From Nocardia sp. CC227C (lineage in GTDB: Bacteria; Actinomycetota; Actinomycetes; Mycobacteriales; Mycobacteriaceae), in NCBI RefSeq assembly GCF_030767025.1, contig NZ_JASITE010000011.1, forward strand, positions 205,872-269,871: a stretch of DNA of 64,000 bases, read 5' to 3'. The notes beneath the pieces are model-generated. The model worked only from the letters and a program-made list of their open reading frames with translations. It searched no databases and was not told the DNA's origin. The first letter of the stretch is position 1, and each line of letters opens with the position of its first letter. Positions 24,515-33,928 of this stretch are shown here, piece by piece. A program made the translations under genes and the position numbers.

Positions 24515-25507
24515 CTAGTCCGGATCGGCCAGGGTCACCTGGATGCCGCCGACCAGATCGGTGCAGTTGTTGTAGACGAACACGCCGACCGTGGACAGCG
24601 CGGTGAAAAGCACCACATTGATCATGCCGATGACACCGGCGTAGCCGAAGACGGTGCCCGCGTCCACGATCGCCGAGGACGAGCCGCCGTCGGAGACGAT
24701 GTCGGTGAAAGTGGAATTCATCCGCTCCCACACGCCCATGCCCTCGAGCACGAGGTACAGCAGACCCACCGCGAGCATCCACACGAAGAACAGCGCGACG
24801 CTGATCACCAGCGACACCTTCAGCGTGGACCACGGATCGATATGGCGCAGCTGCACGGTCGCCCGCAGCGGTTCACCGCTGGAGACGGCCTGCTGCACGG
24901 CCGTCGGCGCCGACGGCGACACCGGTCCCCCGGCCACGGCCGCCGGAGCCTCCACATGCTGCGGCAGCGGATGCCGCAGATCCGACAGATCCGGCATGTC
25001 CTTGACCAGTTCCGGCCGCGCGATGCTGCGGGTCGGCCCGTCGATGCCGACGGACTTCACCATGGCGGCTTCCTTGCGGGCCGCCTTGGCGGCCAGATCG
25101 GCCGTGGTGCGGGCATTGGACGCACCCGCGTTCAGGCCGACCCCGGGCGCGGAGGCCGGTCGTCCGGCCACCGGAGCCTGGCCGGGACGGTAGAGGTTGG
25201 ACTGCGGCTCCCGCTGCGGTAGCTGGGACCAACCGCCCTCCTCGAACCGGGACGTGGTCTGCCCGTCGCCGGAGGCCGCCGGTTCCGCGGCCCGCTCCGG
25301 AGCGGCGTCGGCCGGATCACTCCGCCGTCCGGCGGTGCCATCCTGCGCGAAATCACCGGACTGACCCGACATTTCGGGCGTTTGCGGCTGTCCCTCCGGC
25401 GATCCCGGCCGCGGAATCGGGCGCGGCGGAATCGGGGACGGTGCGATTCGCTCGGTCACACCGTTGGCATGCTGCCGCTGGTCATTCGGCTGATTCGGAG
25501 TGGTCAA
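24515..25507 (-). CDS. DUF3566 membrane protein (Rv0007 homologue)
   Basis: 330 residues. The first 215 are Pro/Ala/Gly-rich and disordered. The C-terminal DUF3566 domain (about 215-330) has two membrane helices (LVISVALFFVWMLAVGLLYL, and GVIGMINVVLFTALSTVGVF) flanking an outer loop, ending GGIQVTLADPD. The start appears to be TTG, with AAGGA about 7 nt upstream; no ATG is available nearby. It follows gyrA by 45 nt on the same strand, as in mycobacteria. Function is not established; the linkage with gyrase is strongly conserved. Confidence 0.88.
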   Translation of the reverse strand: MTTPNQPNDQRQHANGVTERIAPSPIPPRPIPRPGSPEGQPQTPEMSGQSGDFAQDGTAGRRSDPADAAPERAAEPAASGDGQTTSRFEEGGWSQLPQREPQSNLYRPGQAPVAGRPASAPGVGLNAGASNARTTADLAAKAARKEAAMVKSVGIDGPTRSIARPELVKDMPDLSDLRHPLPQHVEAPAAVAGGPVSPSAPTAVQQAVSSGEPLRATVQLRHIDPWSTLKVSLVISVALFFVWMLAVGLLYLVLEGMGVWERMNSTFTDIVSDGGSSSAIVDAGTVFGYAGVIGMINVVLFTALSTVGVFVYNNCTDLVGGIQVTLADPD

Positions 25508-25552
25508 TGGTGAATCCTTCGATCCGTTGTGCCGCCGCTGCTGTCGAGAAAA

Positions 25553-28500
25553 CTACTGCTTCGCCGAACCACTGGCATCTTCTTCACCGGAAACCGCGTC
25601 GGGCTCATCGGCGTTGCGCGCGATTGCGAGCAACGTAGCGCCCTCGCCCAGGTTCATCAATCGCACGCCCTTGGTCTGGCGTCCGGCCTTGCGCACCTGG
25701 TTGGCCGCCGTCCGGATCACACCGCCGCCGGAGGTGATGGCGTACAGCTCGTCGTCATCGTCGACGATGAGCGCTCCGACCAGACTGCCACGTTTCTGGT
25801 CGTACTGGATGGTCAATACACCCTTTCCACCGCGACCCTGCGCGGTGTACTCGTCCAGCGCCGTGCGCTTGGAGTACCCGCCCGAGGTCGCGACGAGCAA
25901 GAAGCCCTGTTCGCCCTCGTGCACCACATTGAGCGACAGCAGTTCGTCGTCGGTGTTGAAGCGCATGCCCTGCACACCGGAGGTGGCGCGGCCCATGGGA
26001 CGCAGCACCTCGTCATTGGCGGCGAAGCGGATCGACTGGCCGTGCGCGGACACCAGCAGCAGATCGTCATCGGCGGCACACAGCGCGGCACCGACCAGTT
26101 CGTCCTCGTCGCGCAGGTTCACGGCGACGATGCCGCCACTGCGGTTGGAGTCGAAATCGGTCAGCCTGGACTTCTTCACCAGGCCCTTGCGGGTGGCGAG
26201 CACCAGGTAGGGCGCGTCCTCGTAGGACTTGATCTGGATGACCTGGGCGATCTTCTCGTCCGGCTGGAAGGCCAGCAGATTCGCCACGTGCTGGCCGCGC
26301 GCGGTGCGGTTGGCCTCGGGCAGCTCGTACGCCTTGACCCGGTACACCCGGCCCTTGTTGGTGAAGAACAGCAGCCAGTCGTGCGTGCTGGTGACGAAGA
26401 AGTGCTTGACGATGTCGTCCTGCTTGAGACCCGCGCCCTGCACGCCCTTGCCGCCGCGCTTCTGCGAGCGGTACAGGTCGGTCTTGGTGCGCTTGGCGTA
26501 GCCGGTCTCGGTGATGGTGACGACCACGTCCTCGCGGGCGATCAGATCCTCGTCGGCGACGTCGCCGTCCGCGGAGATGATCTTGGTACGACGCTCGTCG
26601 CCGTGCTTATCCACGATTTCGGCCAGCTCGTCGCGCACGATGGCGCGCTGCCGCTCCGGCTTCGCCAGAATGTCCTTCAGGTCGGCGATCTCGGCCTCGA
26701 TCTTGGCCAATTCGTCGAGGATCTTCTGCCGTTCCAGGGCGGACAGGCGGCGCAGCTGCATATCGAGAATGGCCGTCGCCTGGATCTCGTCGATATCGAG
26801 CAGCTGCATCAGGCCGGTGCGGGCGGTCTCGGTATCGGCCGAACGACGGATCAGGGCGATCACGGCGTCCAGCTGGTCCAGCGCCTTGACCAGGCCGCGC
26901 AGGATATGGGCGCGTTCCTCGGCCTTGCGCAGCAGATACTTGGTACGCCGGACGATCACGTCCAACTGGTGATTCACATACAGGCGAATCATCTGGTCCA
27001 GGCGCAGCGTGCGCGGCACGCCGTCCACGATGGACAGCATGTTCGCGCCGAAACTGGTCTGCAGCTGGGTGTGCTTGTAGAGGTTGTTCAGCACCACCTT
27101 GGCGACCGCGTCACGCTTGACCGTGATGACGATGCGCATACCCACGCGGTCGGAGGACTCGTCGTGGATATCGGCGACGCCCGCGATCTTGGCGTCCTTC
27201 ACCTGCTCGGCGATCGAGTTGATGAAGTTGTCGGTGTTGACCTGGTAGGGCAGCTCGGTGATGACGATCGTGGTGCGACCGCGATTGTCCTCCTCGATCT
27301 CCACCACGCCGCGCATCTTGATCGAACCGCGGCCGGTCGTGTACGCGTCGTGAATGCCCTGGGTGCCCACGATCAGGCCCGAGGTCGGGAAGTCCGGCCC
27401 CTTCACCCGCTCCATGCACGCGGCGAGGGTGGACTCCTCGTCGGCGAGGTGATTGTCCAGCGCCCAGTAGATGGCCTCGGCCAGCTCGGTCAGATTGTGC
27501 GGCGGGATATTCGTCGCCATACCGACCGCGATGCCGTTGCTGCCGTTCATGAGCAGCACCGGCACCCGGGCCGGGAGGACCACCGGCTCCTGCGTCTTGC
27601 CGTCGTAGTTCGGCAGGAAATCGACCGTCTCGTGGTCGATCTCGCGCAGCAGCTCCATGGCCAGCGGCGTCAGACGGCACTCGGTGTTGTGGCTGACGAA
27701 TCCATTGGTGATGAAGGCATGGTCGGCGGTGTCGACGCGCAGGCTGAATACGTCCCGTTCGCCGGCATCCGCGACCTCGGCGACCGGCGCGTAGTAGAAA
27801 CGGCCATCGGTGAGGTCCCGTGCGATCGCGCGGACCTCGGGATCTCCGATGCGGCCGAGTATCTCCTCGGCTCGGTGTTCCCAGCGCTCGATCCGATCAA
27901 GATTGTGCCGATCGAGCCATGCTTGATCAGCGGTGCTCACCGCACCGTGCGCACGAACGAAGGCGGCGAGACCGGGGACATGATCACCACTGAGCGACCG
28001 GGCCGACGAGGCGGGGCTCCGAGACTCGATCCGGTCCAGAATGGCCGTCAGCTTGACCTGCTTTCGACCGCCGAATCCGACCCGGTCGCTGAACAGTCGG
28101 GCGTCGCGCCGATTCGTGATGGCCACCTTGTATTCGCCGATGGCATGGCGGTATCGCTTGGAAACCACACCGAACTCGAGCAGTAGCTGCTGCACATCCT
28201 TGGCGAGCTGCTCGCTACGGGTGGAGTAGGAGATCTGGACGGTGTTGCGCGGCAGCGCCGAGCACGATCCGTCACCCTCGAACAGCGCGCCCAGGAAGAC
28301 ACGTTTGACCGCCGTGGTGCCCTGCCAGATGAACTCGGGCACCTGCTTGGCGGCGCTGCGCTGGCCGATCAGCGTGGCCAGCGGCGACCGGCGCAAGGCT
28401 GTCAGGTTCTGGATATCGAGGTCATGCAGCAGCGAACCCGATCCGATGACTCGGTGCGATACATATCGAGAGCCGCCGACGACCGTGTCGTAGGCGGCCA

Positions 28501-29347
28501 CCACCATGTCGAAGAACTCGCGGTCCACATTGTTGAAGCCCGCACGAGTCTCGGATACGTACCCCTCGCTGACAAATGCCCCGTACAGGAGGGCCACCGC
28601 CGACTCCGACCAGTCCGCGACACCGATCTCCTGCGCCGGAACCCGCTGCATGGCAACCCGGTCACCCGGACGGATCTCCGACATCAGCTTCCACAGCAGA
28701 GTGGGAACACCGGCCACATCGACCAGGCACAACACCGGATGATTCAGGGTGCCGGTGAGCTCGTAGCCCTCGTCGGTGGTCACCGTCAGGGTGCGGTGCG
28801 TACCGGAGTGGAACAAGGCGTCGGCACGCACCGGATCACCGTGCCGGTCTACGACCTTGAGGTCGATCTCGTTGTCCGAGTTGGGTGCGGCGTCCGCCAC
28901 GACGTCGGCGATGCGGACGGAGCGCCCGAGTGGCAATCGCACCAGGGCGTCGCCGCTGACGCAATAGCGCATGGCGGCCGCGCCGTCGTTGCCGCGCGAA
29001 CCGAAGTTGCCCTGGCCGTCGACCAGCGGGTAGCGCAGCGACCAGGGCTGCGCCATCCGCACCAGGGTGTCGTAGATGGCCGTGTCACCGTGCGGGTGAT
29101 AGTTGCCCATGGTGTCGGCGACCGGGCGAGCCGACTTCACATAGCTGCGGTCGGGCCGATACCCGTTGTCGTACATCGCGTACATGATCCGGCGGTGCAC
29201 CGGCTTGAGGCCGTCGCGCACCTCGGGCAGCGCACGGCCCACGATCACGCTCATGGCGTAATCGATGTAGGAGTTCTGCATCTCCTGCTGGATGTCGACC
29301 GGTTCGATCCGGTCGCCACCCGACGGGGGCAGGGAGGTCTCAGTCAT
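25553..29347 (-). CDS. gyrA: DNA gyrase subunit A with in-frame intein
   Basis: The 1264-residue precursor would splice to 838 residues, the usual mycobacterial length. The N-extein ends in the active-site Tyr128 (AAAMRY). The intein covers residues 129-554, and the C-extein resumes with TECRLTPLA. The C-terminal beta-pinwheel with the GyrA box (QKRGGKG) is intact. GyrA cuts and rejoins DNA for negative supercoiling with GyrB. The quinolone region reads HPHGDTAIYDTL, with Thr at the E. coli Ser83 position, where M. tuberculosis has Ala. It follows gyrB in one operon. Confidence 0.97.
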   Translation of the reverse strand: MTETSLPPSGGDRIEPVDIQQEMQNSYIDYAMSVIVGRALPEVRDGLKPVHRRIMYAMYDNGYRPDRSYVKSARPVADTMGNYHPHGDTAIYDTLVRMAQPWSLRYPLVDGQGNFGSRGNDGAAAMRYCVSGDALVRLPLGRSVRIADVVADAAPNSDNEIDLKVVDRHGDPVRADALFHSGTHRTLTVTTDEGYELTGTLNHPVLCLVDVAGVPTLLWKLMSEIRPGDRVAMQRVPAQEIGVADWSESAVALLYGAFVSEGYVSETRAGFNNVDREFFDMVVAAYDTVVGGSRYVSHRVIGSGSLLHDLDIQNLTALRRSPLATLIGQRSAAKQVPEFIWQGTTAVKRVFLGALFEGDGSCSALPRNTVQISYSTRSEQLAKDVQQLLLEFGVVSKRYRHAIGEYKVAITNRRDARLFSDRVGFGGRKQVKLTAILDRIESRSPASSARSLSGDHVPGLAAFVRAHGAVSTADQAWLDRHNLDRIERWEHRAEEILGRIGDPEVRAIARDLTDGRFYYAPVAEVADAGERDVFSLRVDTADHAFITNGFVSHNTECRLTPLAMELLREIDHETVDFLPNYDGKTQEPVVLPARVPVLLMNGSNGIAVGMATNIPPHNLTELAEAIYWALDNHLADEESTLAACMERVKGPDFPTSGLIVGTQGIHDAYTTGRGSIKMRGVVEIEEDNRGRTTIVITELPYQVNTDNFINSIAEQVKDAKIAGVADIHDESSDRVGMRIVITVKRDAVAKVVLNNLYKHTQLQTSFGANMLSIVDGVPRTLRLDQMIRLYVNHQLDVIVRRTKYLLRKAEERAHILRGLVKALDQLDAVIALIRRSADTETARTGLMQLLDIDEIQATAILDMQLRRLSALERQKILDELAKIEAEIADLKDILAKPERQRAIVRDELAEIVDKHGDERRTKIISADGDVADEDLIAREDVVVTITETGYAKRTKTDLYRSQKRGGKGVQGAGLKQDDIVKHFFVTSTHDWLLFFTNKGRVYRVKAYELPEANRTARGQHVANLLAFQPDEKIAQVIQIKSYEDAPYLVLATRKGLVKKSRLTDFDSNRSGGIVAVNLRDEDELVGAALCAADDDLLLVSAHGQSIRFAANDEVLRPMGRATSGVQGMRFNTDDELLSLNVVHEGEQGFLLVATSGGYSKRTALDEYTAQGRGGKGVLTIQYDQKRGSLVGALIVDDDDELYAITSGGGVIRTAANQVRKAGRQTKGVRLMNLGEGATLLAIARNADEPDAVSGEEDASGSAKQ
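27686..28963 (-). mobile_element. GyrA intein with LAGLIDADG homing endonuclease
   Basis: 426 residues (129-554 of the precursor). N-terminal splice block CVSGDALVRLP with Cys1; block B GTLNHPVLCL; C-terminal blocks FSLRVDTADHAFITNG and VSHN, followed by Thr+1. Two LAGLIDADG-type motifs, ALLYGAFVSEGYVS (about 124-137) and FLGALFEGDGSC (about 223-234), keep acidic residues. It sits right after the catalytic Tyr, the site used by the Mxe GyrA mini-intein. That mini-intein aligns well at both ends, so this is the full-length form with an endonuclease insert. Confidence 0.95.
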
Positions 29348-29428
29348 GAATTGGTCTCCGTGGGAAGTCTCTCGAGGTGTTCCTCGGGAATGGACGGGTC
29401 GACGGTGGGCGCTTCCTCAGCCGGGAAC

Positions 29429-31477
29429 TCAGACGTCCAGGAAGCGAACATCCTTGGCGTTGCGGGTGATGAAGCTGCGCCGAGCCTCGACGTCCTCACC
29501 CATGAGGACCGAGAACAGCTCGTCGGCGGCCGCCGCGTCATCCAGGGTGACCAGGCGCAGCACCCGCACGCTCGGGTCCATGGTGGTCTCCCACAGCTCC
29601 TTCGGGTTCATCTCGCCGAGACCCTTGTAGCGCTGGACGCCGTCGTCCTTGTTGATCTTCTTGCCCGCGGCCAGGCCGCGCTCCAGCAGACCGTCACGCT
29701 CGCGGTCGGAGTAGGCGAATTCCGGATCCGAGCGCTGCCACTTGAGCTTGTACAGCGGCGGCTGCGCCAGGAAGACGTGCCCGTGCTCGACCAGCGGTCG
29801 CATGAACCGGAACAGCAGGGTCAGCAGCAGCGTGGAGATGTGCTGACCGTCCACGTCGGCGTCGGCCATCAGCACGATCTTGTGGTAGCGCAGCTTGCCG
29901 ATGTCGAACTCGTCGTGGATACCGGTGCCGAACGCCGTGATGATCGACTGCACCTCGTTGTTCTTGAGCACCTTGTCGATGCGCGACTTCTCGACATTGA
30001 TGATCTTGCCGCGCAGCGGCAGGATCGCCTGGTACATGGAGTCGCGGCCGGATTTCGCCGAGCCGCCGGCGGAGTCGCCCTCGACGATGTAGATCTCGGA
30101 CTTGCTCGGATCCTTGGAGCGGCAGTCCGCCAGCTTGCCGGGTAGACCGCCCAGATCGGTCGCGCTCTTGCGCCGCACCAGCTCACGCGCCTTGCGGGCG
30201 GCCACGCGCGCCTGCGCCGACGACACCGCCTTCTGCACGATGGTCTTGGCATCGGCCGGATTGGCCTCGAACCAGTGCGTCAGATGCTCGTTACAGGTGC
30301 GCTGCACGAACGACTTGACCTCGGTATTGCCGAGCTTGGTCTTGGTCTGGCCCTCGAACTGCGGGTCGGCGACCTTCACGCTCACGATGGCGGCCAGGCC
30401 CTCGCGGATGTCGTCGCCGGTGAGGTTGCCGTCCTTCTCCTTGAGGAGCTTCTTGTCCTTCGCGTACTTGTTCACCACCGTGGTGAGCGCGGCGCGGAAG
30501 CCCTCCTCGTGGGTGCCGCCCTCATGGGTGTTGATGGTGTTGGCGAAGGTGTGCACCGACTCGGAGTAGCCGGAGTTCCACTGCATGGCGACCTCGAGCT
30601 CGTGCCCGGTGCCCTTGCCGGTGAACGACACGATCGAGTTGTGAATCGGCGTCTTGGTCCGGTTGATGTGCTTGACGTAGTCCTCGAGACCGCCCGGGTA
30701 GTGGTAGGTCCGGGTCTTGACCTTGGGCTCGGCGGGCGGCGCGTTCTCGTCGAGATGCTTGGGCGCCTCGGCGGTCTCGCTCACCACCTCGTCGGTGATC
30801 TCGCTCTCGGAGACCCGCTCGTCGGTCAGGGTGATGGTGAGGCCCTTGTTCAGGAACGCCATCTCCTGCAGGCGGCGCGCGACCGTCTCGAAGTTGTAGA
30901 TGGTGGTCTCGAAGATGTTCGGATCCGCCCAGAACGTCTGGGTGGTGCCGGTGCGCTTGGTGGGCTCGCCCTTGATGAGCTTGCCCGGCTTGGAGTCCTT
31001 GTACTCCTGGCTCCAGTGGAAACCGTCGCGGTCGATCTCCACGTGCATGCGGGTGGACAGCGCGTTCACCACCGAGATGCCGACGCCGTGCAGGCCGCCG
31101 GACACCGCGTAGGCGTCGGAGTCGAATTTGCCGCCCGCGTGCAGCTGGGTCATGACGACCTCGACGGTCGGAATGCCCTGGGCGTGCATCTCCACCGGGA
31201 TACCGCGGCCGTCGTCGACGACCTGGACGCCGCCGTCGGCCAGCAGGGTCACGTCGACGCGGGAGGCGTATCCGGCCATCGCCTCGTCGACGGAGTTGTC
31301 CACGACCTCCCAGATCAGGTGGTGCAGACCGCGCTCACCGGTGGAACCGATGTACATGCCGGGACGCTTGCGGACGGCTTCGAGGCCCTCCAGGACCGTG
31401 ATGTTGGAGGCACCGTAGTCCTGGTTTCCCGCTTTGCCCGGGGTGGAGCCGCTTGCGTTGGAGTCGTTGGCAGCCAC
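29429..31477 (-). CDS. gyrB: DNA gyrase subunit B
   Basis: 682 residues. GHKL ATPase domain with RKRPGMYIGSTGERGLHHL, EVVDNSVDEAMAG and GGLHGVGISVVNAL; TOPRIM region EGDSAGGSAKSGRD, RGKIINVEK and MADADVDGQHI; C-terminal QRYKGLGEMNPKELWETTMD. It hydrolyses ATP to drive strand passage. GTG 31477 (VAANDSN) is chosen because a GGAGAG site lies upstream and it matches the mycobacterial start; 18 more codons are open upstream. The gene leads the gyrB-gyrA-DUF3566 operon. Confidence 0.96.
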   Translation of the reverse strand: MAANDSNASGSTPGKAGNQDYGASNITVLEGLEAVRKRPGMYIGSTGERGLHHLIWEVVDNSVDEAMAGYASRVDVTLLADGGVQVVDDGRGIPVEMHAQGIPTVEVVMTQLHAGGKFDSDAYAVSGGLHGVGISVVNALSTRMHVEIDRDGFHWSQEYKDSKPGKLIKGEPTKRTGTTQTFWADPNIFETTIYNFETVARRLQEMAFLNKGLTITLTDERVSESEITDEVVSETAEAPKHLDENAPPAEPKVKTRTYHYPGGLEDYVKHINRTKTPIHNSIVSFTGKGTGHELEVAMQWNSGYSESVHTFANTINTHEGGTHEEGFRAALTTVVNKYAKDKKLLKEKDGNLTGDDIREGLAAIVSVKVADPQFEGQTKTKLGNTEVKSFVQRTCNEHLTHWFEANPADAKTIVQKAVSSAQARVAARKARELVRRKSATDLGGLPGKLADCRSKDPSKSEIYIVEGDSAGGSAKSGRDSMYQAILPLRGKIINVEKSRIDKVLKNNEVQSIITAFGTGIHDEFDIGKLRYHKIVLMADADVDGQHISTLLLTLLFRFMRPLVEHGHVFLAQPPLYKLKWQRSDPEFAYSDRERDGLLERGLAAGKKINKDDGVQRYKGLGEMNPKELWETTMDPSVRVLRLVTLDDAAAADELFSVLMGEDVEARRSFITRNAKDVRFLDV

Positions 31478-31932
31478 TGCTCGGTAGCTCTCCTTACTTG
31501 CTGATCCTCCCGACACAGCGCGAGACGACACACGTGGGGCCCCGAATCCTGTCTGCTCGAGAATTACGGGTCCACGCGCGGGCTCTGCGGAACGCGCCGG
31601 AGATATCGCCGCTAGTTACCCCACCATCCTACTGGCAGACCCGACACAGAATGCACCTATGACACCCCTGAGTGCGCCACAGATGCATGAAATCGATCGG
31701 CGAAGGGTCAGGAGATAGGCGGGTCGGGTTCCAAAGCGTTCAGCGGGCAACTGGAACGTCGCCACAGAAGACGCGACAAAGTTCACCAGCTACTCGCTGG
31801 CCCAGCCGGAGGGATACCGGCGTCACACAGCGCCGGAACATCCCCGAGCCTAGCCGCTCACGCCGACGAATTCGGCCGACGTTCCACGTGAAACTCATCG
31901 CTGACCAGCGATTCCCGGATTCGCGGGCGCGA
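31478..31932. other. gyrB leader and promoter region
   Basis: 455 bp between dciA and gyrB. A possible minus-strand -10 TAGGAT lies at 31626-31631, about 150 nt upstream of gyrB. A parS-like site lies at 31880. No gene is supported here. A supercoiling-sensitive gyr promoter is expected from homology but cannot be proved from sequence. Confidence 0.45.
31880..31895. promoter_or_regulatory. parS-like site 1
   Basis: CGTTCCACGTGAAACT contains GTTCCACGTGAAAC, the reverse complement of GTTTCACGTGGAAC. It differs from the general parS consensus GTTTCACGTGAAAC by one base. It lies about 3.5 kb from oriC. Confidence 0.8.
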
Positions 31933-32511
31933 TCAGCCGTAAGTGTCGCGCGGGCCGCGGCCCTTGATGTGCCGGTCACCCTTGCGCCAACTGGGTGCCA
32001 CCGGGCCGTTGATGCGCAGCGAGGTGACGACGCCCTGGCCGACCGCACGGTTGATCTTGGCGAGCAGTTGCGACTGCAACATGCGGAGCTGGGTGGCCCA
32101 GGCGGTGGACTCGGCCTGGATGTTGAGCACCCCGTTCTCCAGCGATACCGGATGCGCGTGCGACGCGATGTCCTCCCCCACCACCGATTCCCAGCGGCCG
32201 AAGACCATGCCCTCGGCGACCTTGCCGGACCAGCCGCGGCTGCGCGCGATCGCTCCCGTGAGCGCCGACAGCGCCTGCGGGTCGCGGTCGTCGGGATGCG
32301 CGCCCGACCAGCCGCTGCGGCGACGGCGCAGCGCCCGCACACCCCCCTTGCGCGGCGATGCCCGACCCTGCCCCACCGACTTCCCGGCCGCGCGGGCGGC
32401 GGCCCGCGCCTCCTCGAGCGCCCGGCGCGCCAGGTCGACTCCGCGCAACTCACCCTCCGGACCGGGGGAACCCGGCGCTCCGGCATCGGACTGCTCCGGC
32501 GACTCGGCCAT
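31933..32511 (-). CDS. dciA: DciA-family helicase loader (DUF721)
   Basis: 192 residues. The first 95 are charged and disordered, with a helical GVDLARRALEEARAAARA. The DUF721/DciA domain follows (about 95-180), with WSGKVAEGMVFGRWESVVG and STAWATQLRMLQSQLLAKIN. DciA loads replicative helicase DnaB in bacteria lacking DnaC/DnaI. It is in the standard actinobacterial position between recF and gyrB (Rv0004 homologue). The upstream gap to recF is 88 bp. Confidence 0.9.
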   Translation of the reverse strand: MAESPEQSDAGAPGSPGPEGELRGVDLARRALEEARAAARAAGKSVGQGRASPRKGGVRALRRRRSGWSGAHPDDRDPQALSALTGAIARSRGWSGKVAEGMVFGRWESVVGEDIASHAHPVSLENGVLNIQAESTAWATQLRMLQSQLLAKINRAVGQGVVTSLRINGPVAPSWRKGDRHIKGRGPRDTYG

Positions 32512-32599
32512 CGGGCTCCTTCCCCACTCCGGTTACGTGATCACCGATTCTGCCTCATGCCACCGACAGCGCGGTGTGTCCGCGCGGTCCACACGCGGA

Positions 32600-33793
32600 T
32601 CACTCGGTCGGCACCGGCTGTCCCGCTATGCGGGAGGTGCGATGGTCGGCCGCGCCGGTCGTTTCCACGCGCAGGGGATGTGCGTCCAACTCGGCGGGCA
32701 CGTCCTCGGGGACCGCGGCGGTGATCAGTACCTGTTCGGCGGTCGCGGCCACGGCGGCCAGCGCGGCGCGACGGCGGCGGTCGAGTTCGGCGAAGACGTC
32801 GTCGAGGATGAGCACCGGATCGCTGCCCTGGGTGCGCAGCAGTTCGAACGCGCCGAGTCGCAAAGCCAGTGCGAAGGACCAGGATTCGCCGTGACTGGCG
32901 AACCCCTTGGCCGGTGCGGACCCCAGCATCAGATCGAGGTCGTCGCGGTGCGGACCTACCAGGCAGACCCCGCGCTCCAATTCCTTGGGACGGGCTGTGG
33001 ACAACTCGCGCAACAGGATGGACTCCAGGACCTGCGCGTCATCGTCACGTGGCGCTCGCGCGGGGTCCAGGAATTCCGGCGGCAGCGTGGCGCTGCGGTA
33101 GCCGATCGCGGCGGGGCGGGATTCCGGAGCGATTCCCGAATACGCCTGTGCGAGGTGTGGATAGAGTTCGTGCACCAGCCGCAGCCGCTGCGCGAGCAGC
33201 ACGCTGCCGTGCGCGGCCAGATGCCTGTCCCACACATCGAGGGTGCTCAGCTCCGCACCAGAACCGCTGCGGGAACGGGCATGGCGGCCAGCCGATTTCA
33301 ACAGTGCCGAACGCTGCCGCAGCACCTTGTCGTAATCCGCCCGCACCCCGGCCAACCGCGGCAGCCGCGCGGTGGCAAGTTCGTCCAGGAAGCGGCGGCG
33401 CTCCCCCGGATCGCCGCGCACCAGCGACAGATCCTCCGGTGCGAACAGCACGGTCTGGAGAATCCCCAGGATCTCCCGGGTCCGGCGTACCGGTGAGCGA
33501 TTGATCTGCGCCCGATTGGCCGAGCCCTGATTGAGCTCCACGTCGACCCGCAGCTCCCGGCCGGAGTTCACCACCGTGGCCCCGATCCGGGCCCGCGACG
33601 CCCCGATCCGGATCAGGGGCGCGTCGGCCGCCACCCGGTGTGAGCCGAGCGTGGACAGGTACCCGATGGCCTCGACCAGGTTGGTCTTGCCATTGCCGTT
33701 GGAGCCGAGGAAGACCGTTCGCCCCGGCGGCAATTCGAGGTCGGCCCGCTCCCAGGATCGAAAATCGAGCAGCGACAGCGCCCGAACGTACAT
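32600..33793 (-). CDS. recF: DNA replication and repair protein RecF
   Basis: 397 residues: Walker A GSNGNGKTNLVEAIGYL (about 29-45), signature-like region in the GPHRDDLDL area, Walker B LILDDVFAELD, and the RecF N-terminus VRALSLLDFRSWERADLEL. It is an SMC-like ATPase that helps RecR/RecO load RecA at gaps. No gnd gene is found between dnaN and recF, which differs from Streptomyces and matches mycobacteria. The ATG at 33793 fits the family start. Confidence 0.96.
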   Translation of the reverse strand: MYVRALSLLDFRSWERADLELPPGRTVFLGSNGNGKTNLVEAIGYLSTLGSHRVAADAPLIRIGASRARIGATVVNSGRELRVDVELNQGSANRAQINRSPVRRTREILGILQTVLFAPEDLSLVRGDPGERRRFLDELATARLPRLAGVRADYDKVLRQRSALLKSAGRHARSRSGSGAELSTLDVWDRHLAAHGSVLLAQRLRLVHELYPHLAQAYSGIAPESRPAAIGYRSATLPPEFLDPARAPRDDDAQVLESILLRELSTARPKELERGVCLVGPHRDDLDLMLGSAPAKGFASHGESWSFALALRLGAFELLRTQGSDPVLILDDVFAELDRRRRAALAAVAATAEQVLITAAVPEDVPAELDAHPLRVETTGAADHRTSRIAGQPVPTE

Positions 33794-33928
33794 CTACCCC
33801 ACCGTGTCCGTCGCCCTGTGGAAATGTGCAGCGAACTGGGGATATTCACCGAAGTACGACGAAATCCCCGCTCTCGCCGAGTTTTTCACAGGTTTGTCAA
33901 CACTGTGCACAAACGTTCGATTCGCGAC
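33794..33928. promoter_or_regulatory. recF-dnaN gap with inverted repeat
   Basis: 135 bp. GTTTGT (33892) and ACAAAC (33909) form an inverted repeat with an 11-nt spacer that includes TGTGCACAA, a weak DnaA-box relative. It could be a terminator, operator or recF promoter element; I cannot tell which. Confidence 0.35.

Noticed and set aside
25529..28186. Long plus-strand frame of 885 residues opposite gyrA
   Set aside because: It is antisense to the clear GyrA and intein sequence and has no family-like pattern; high GC produces such shadow frames.
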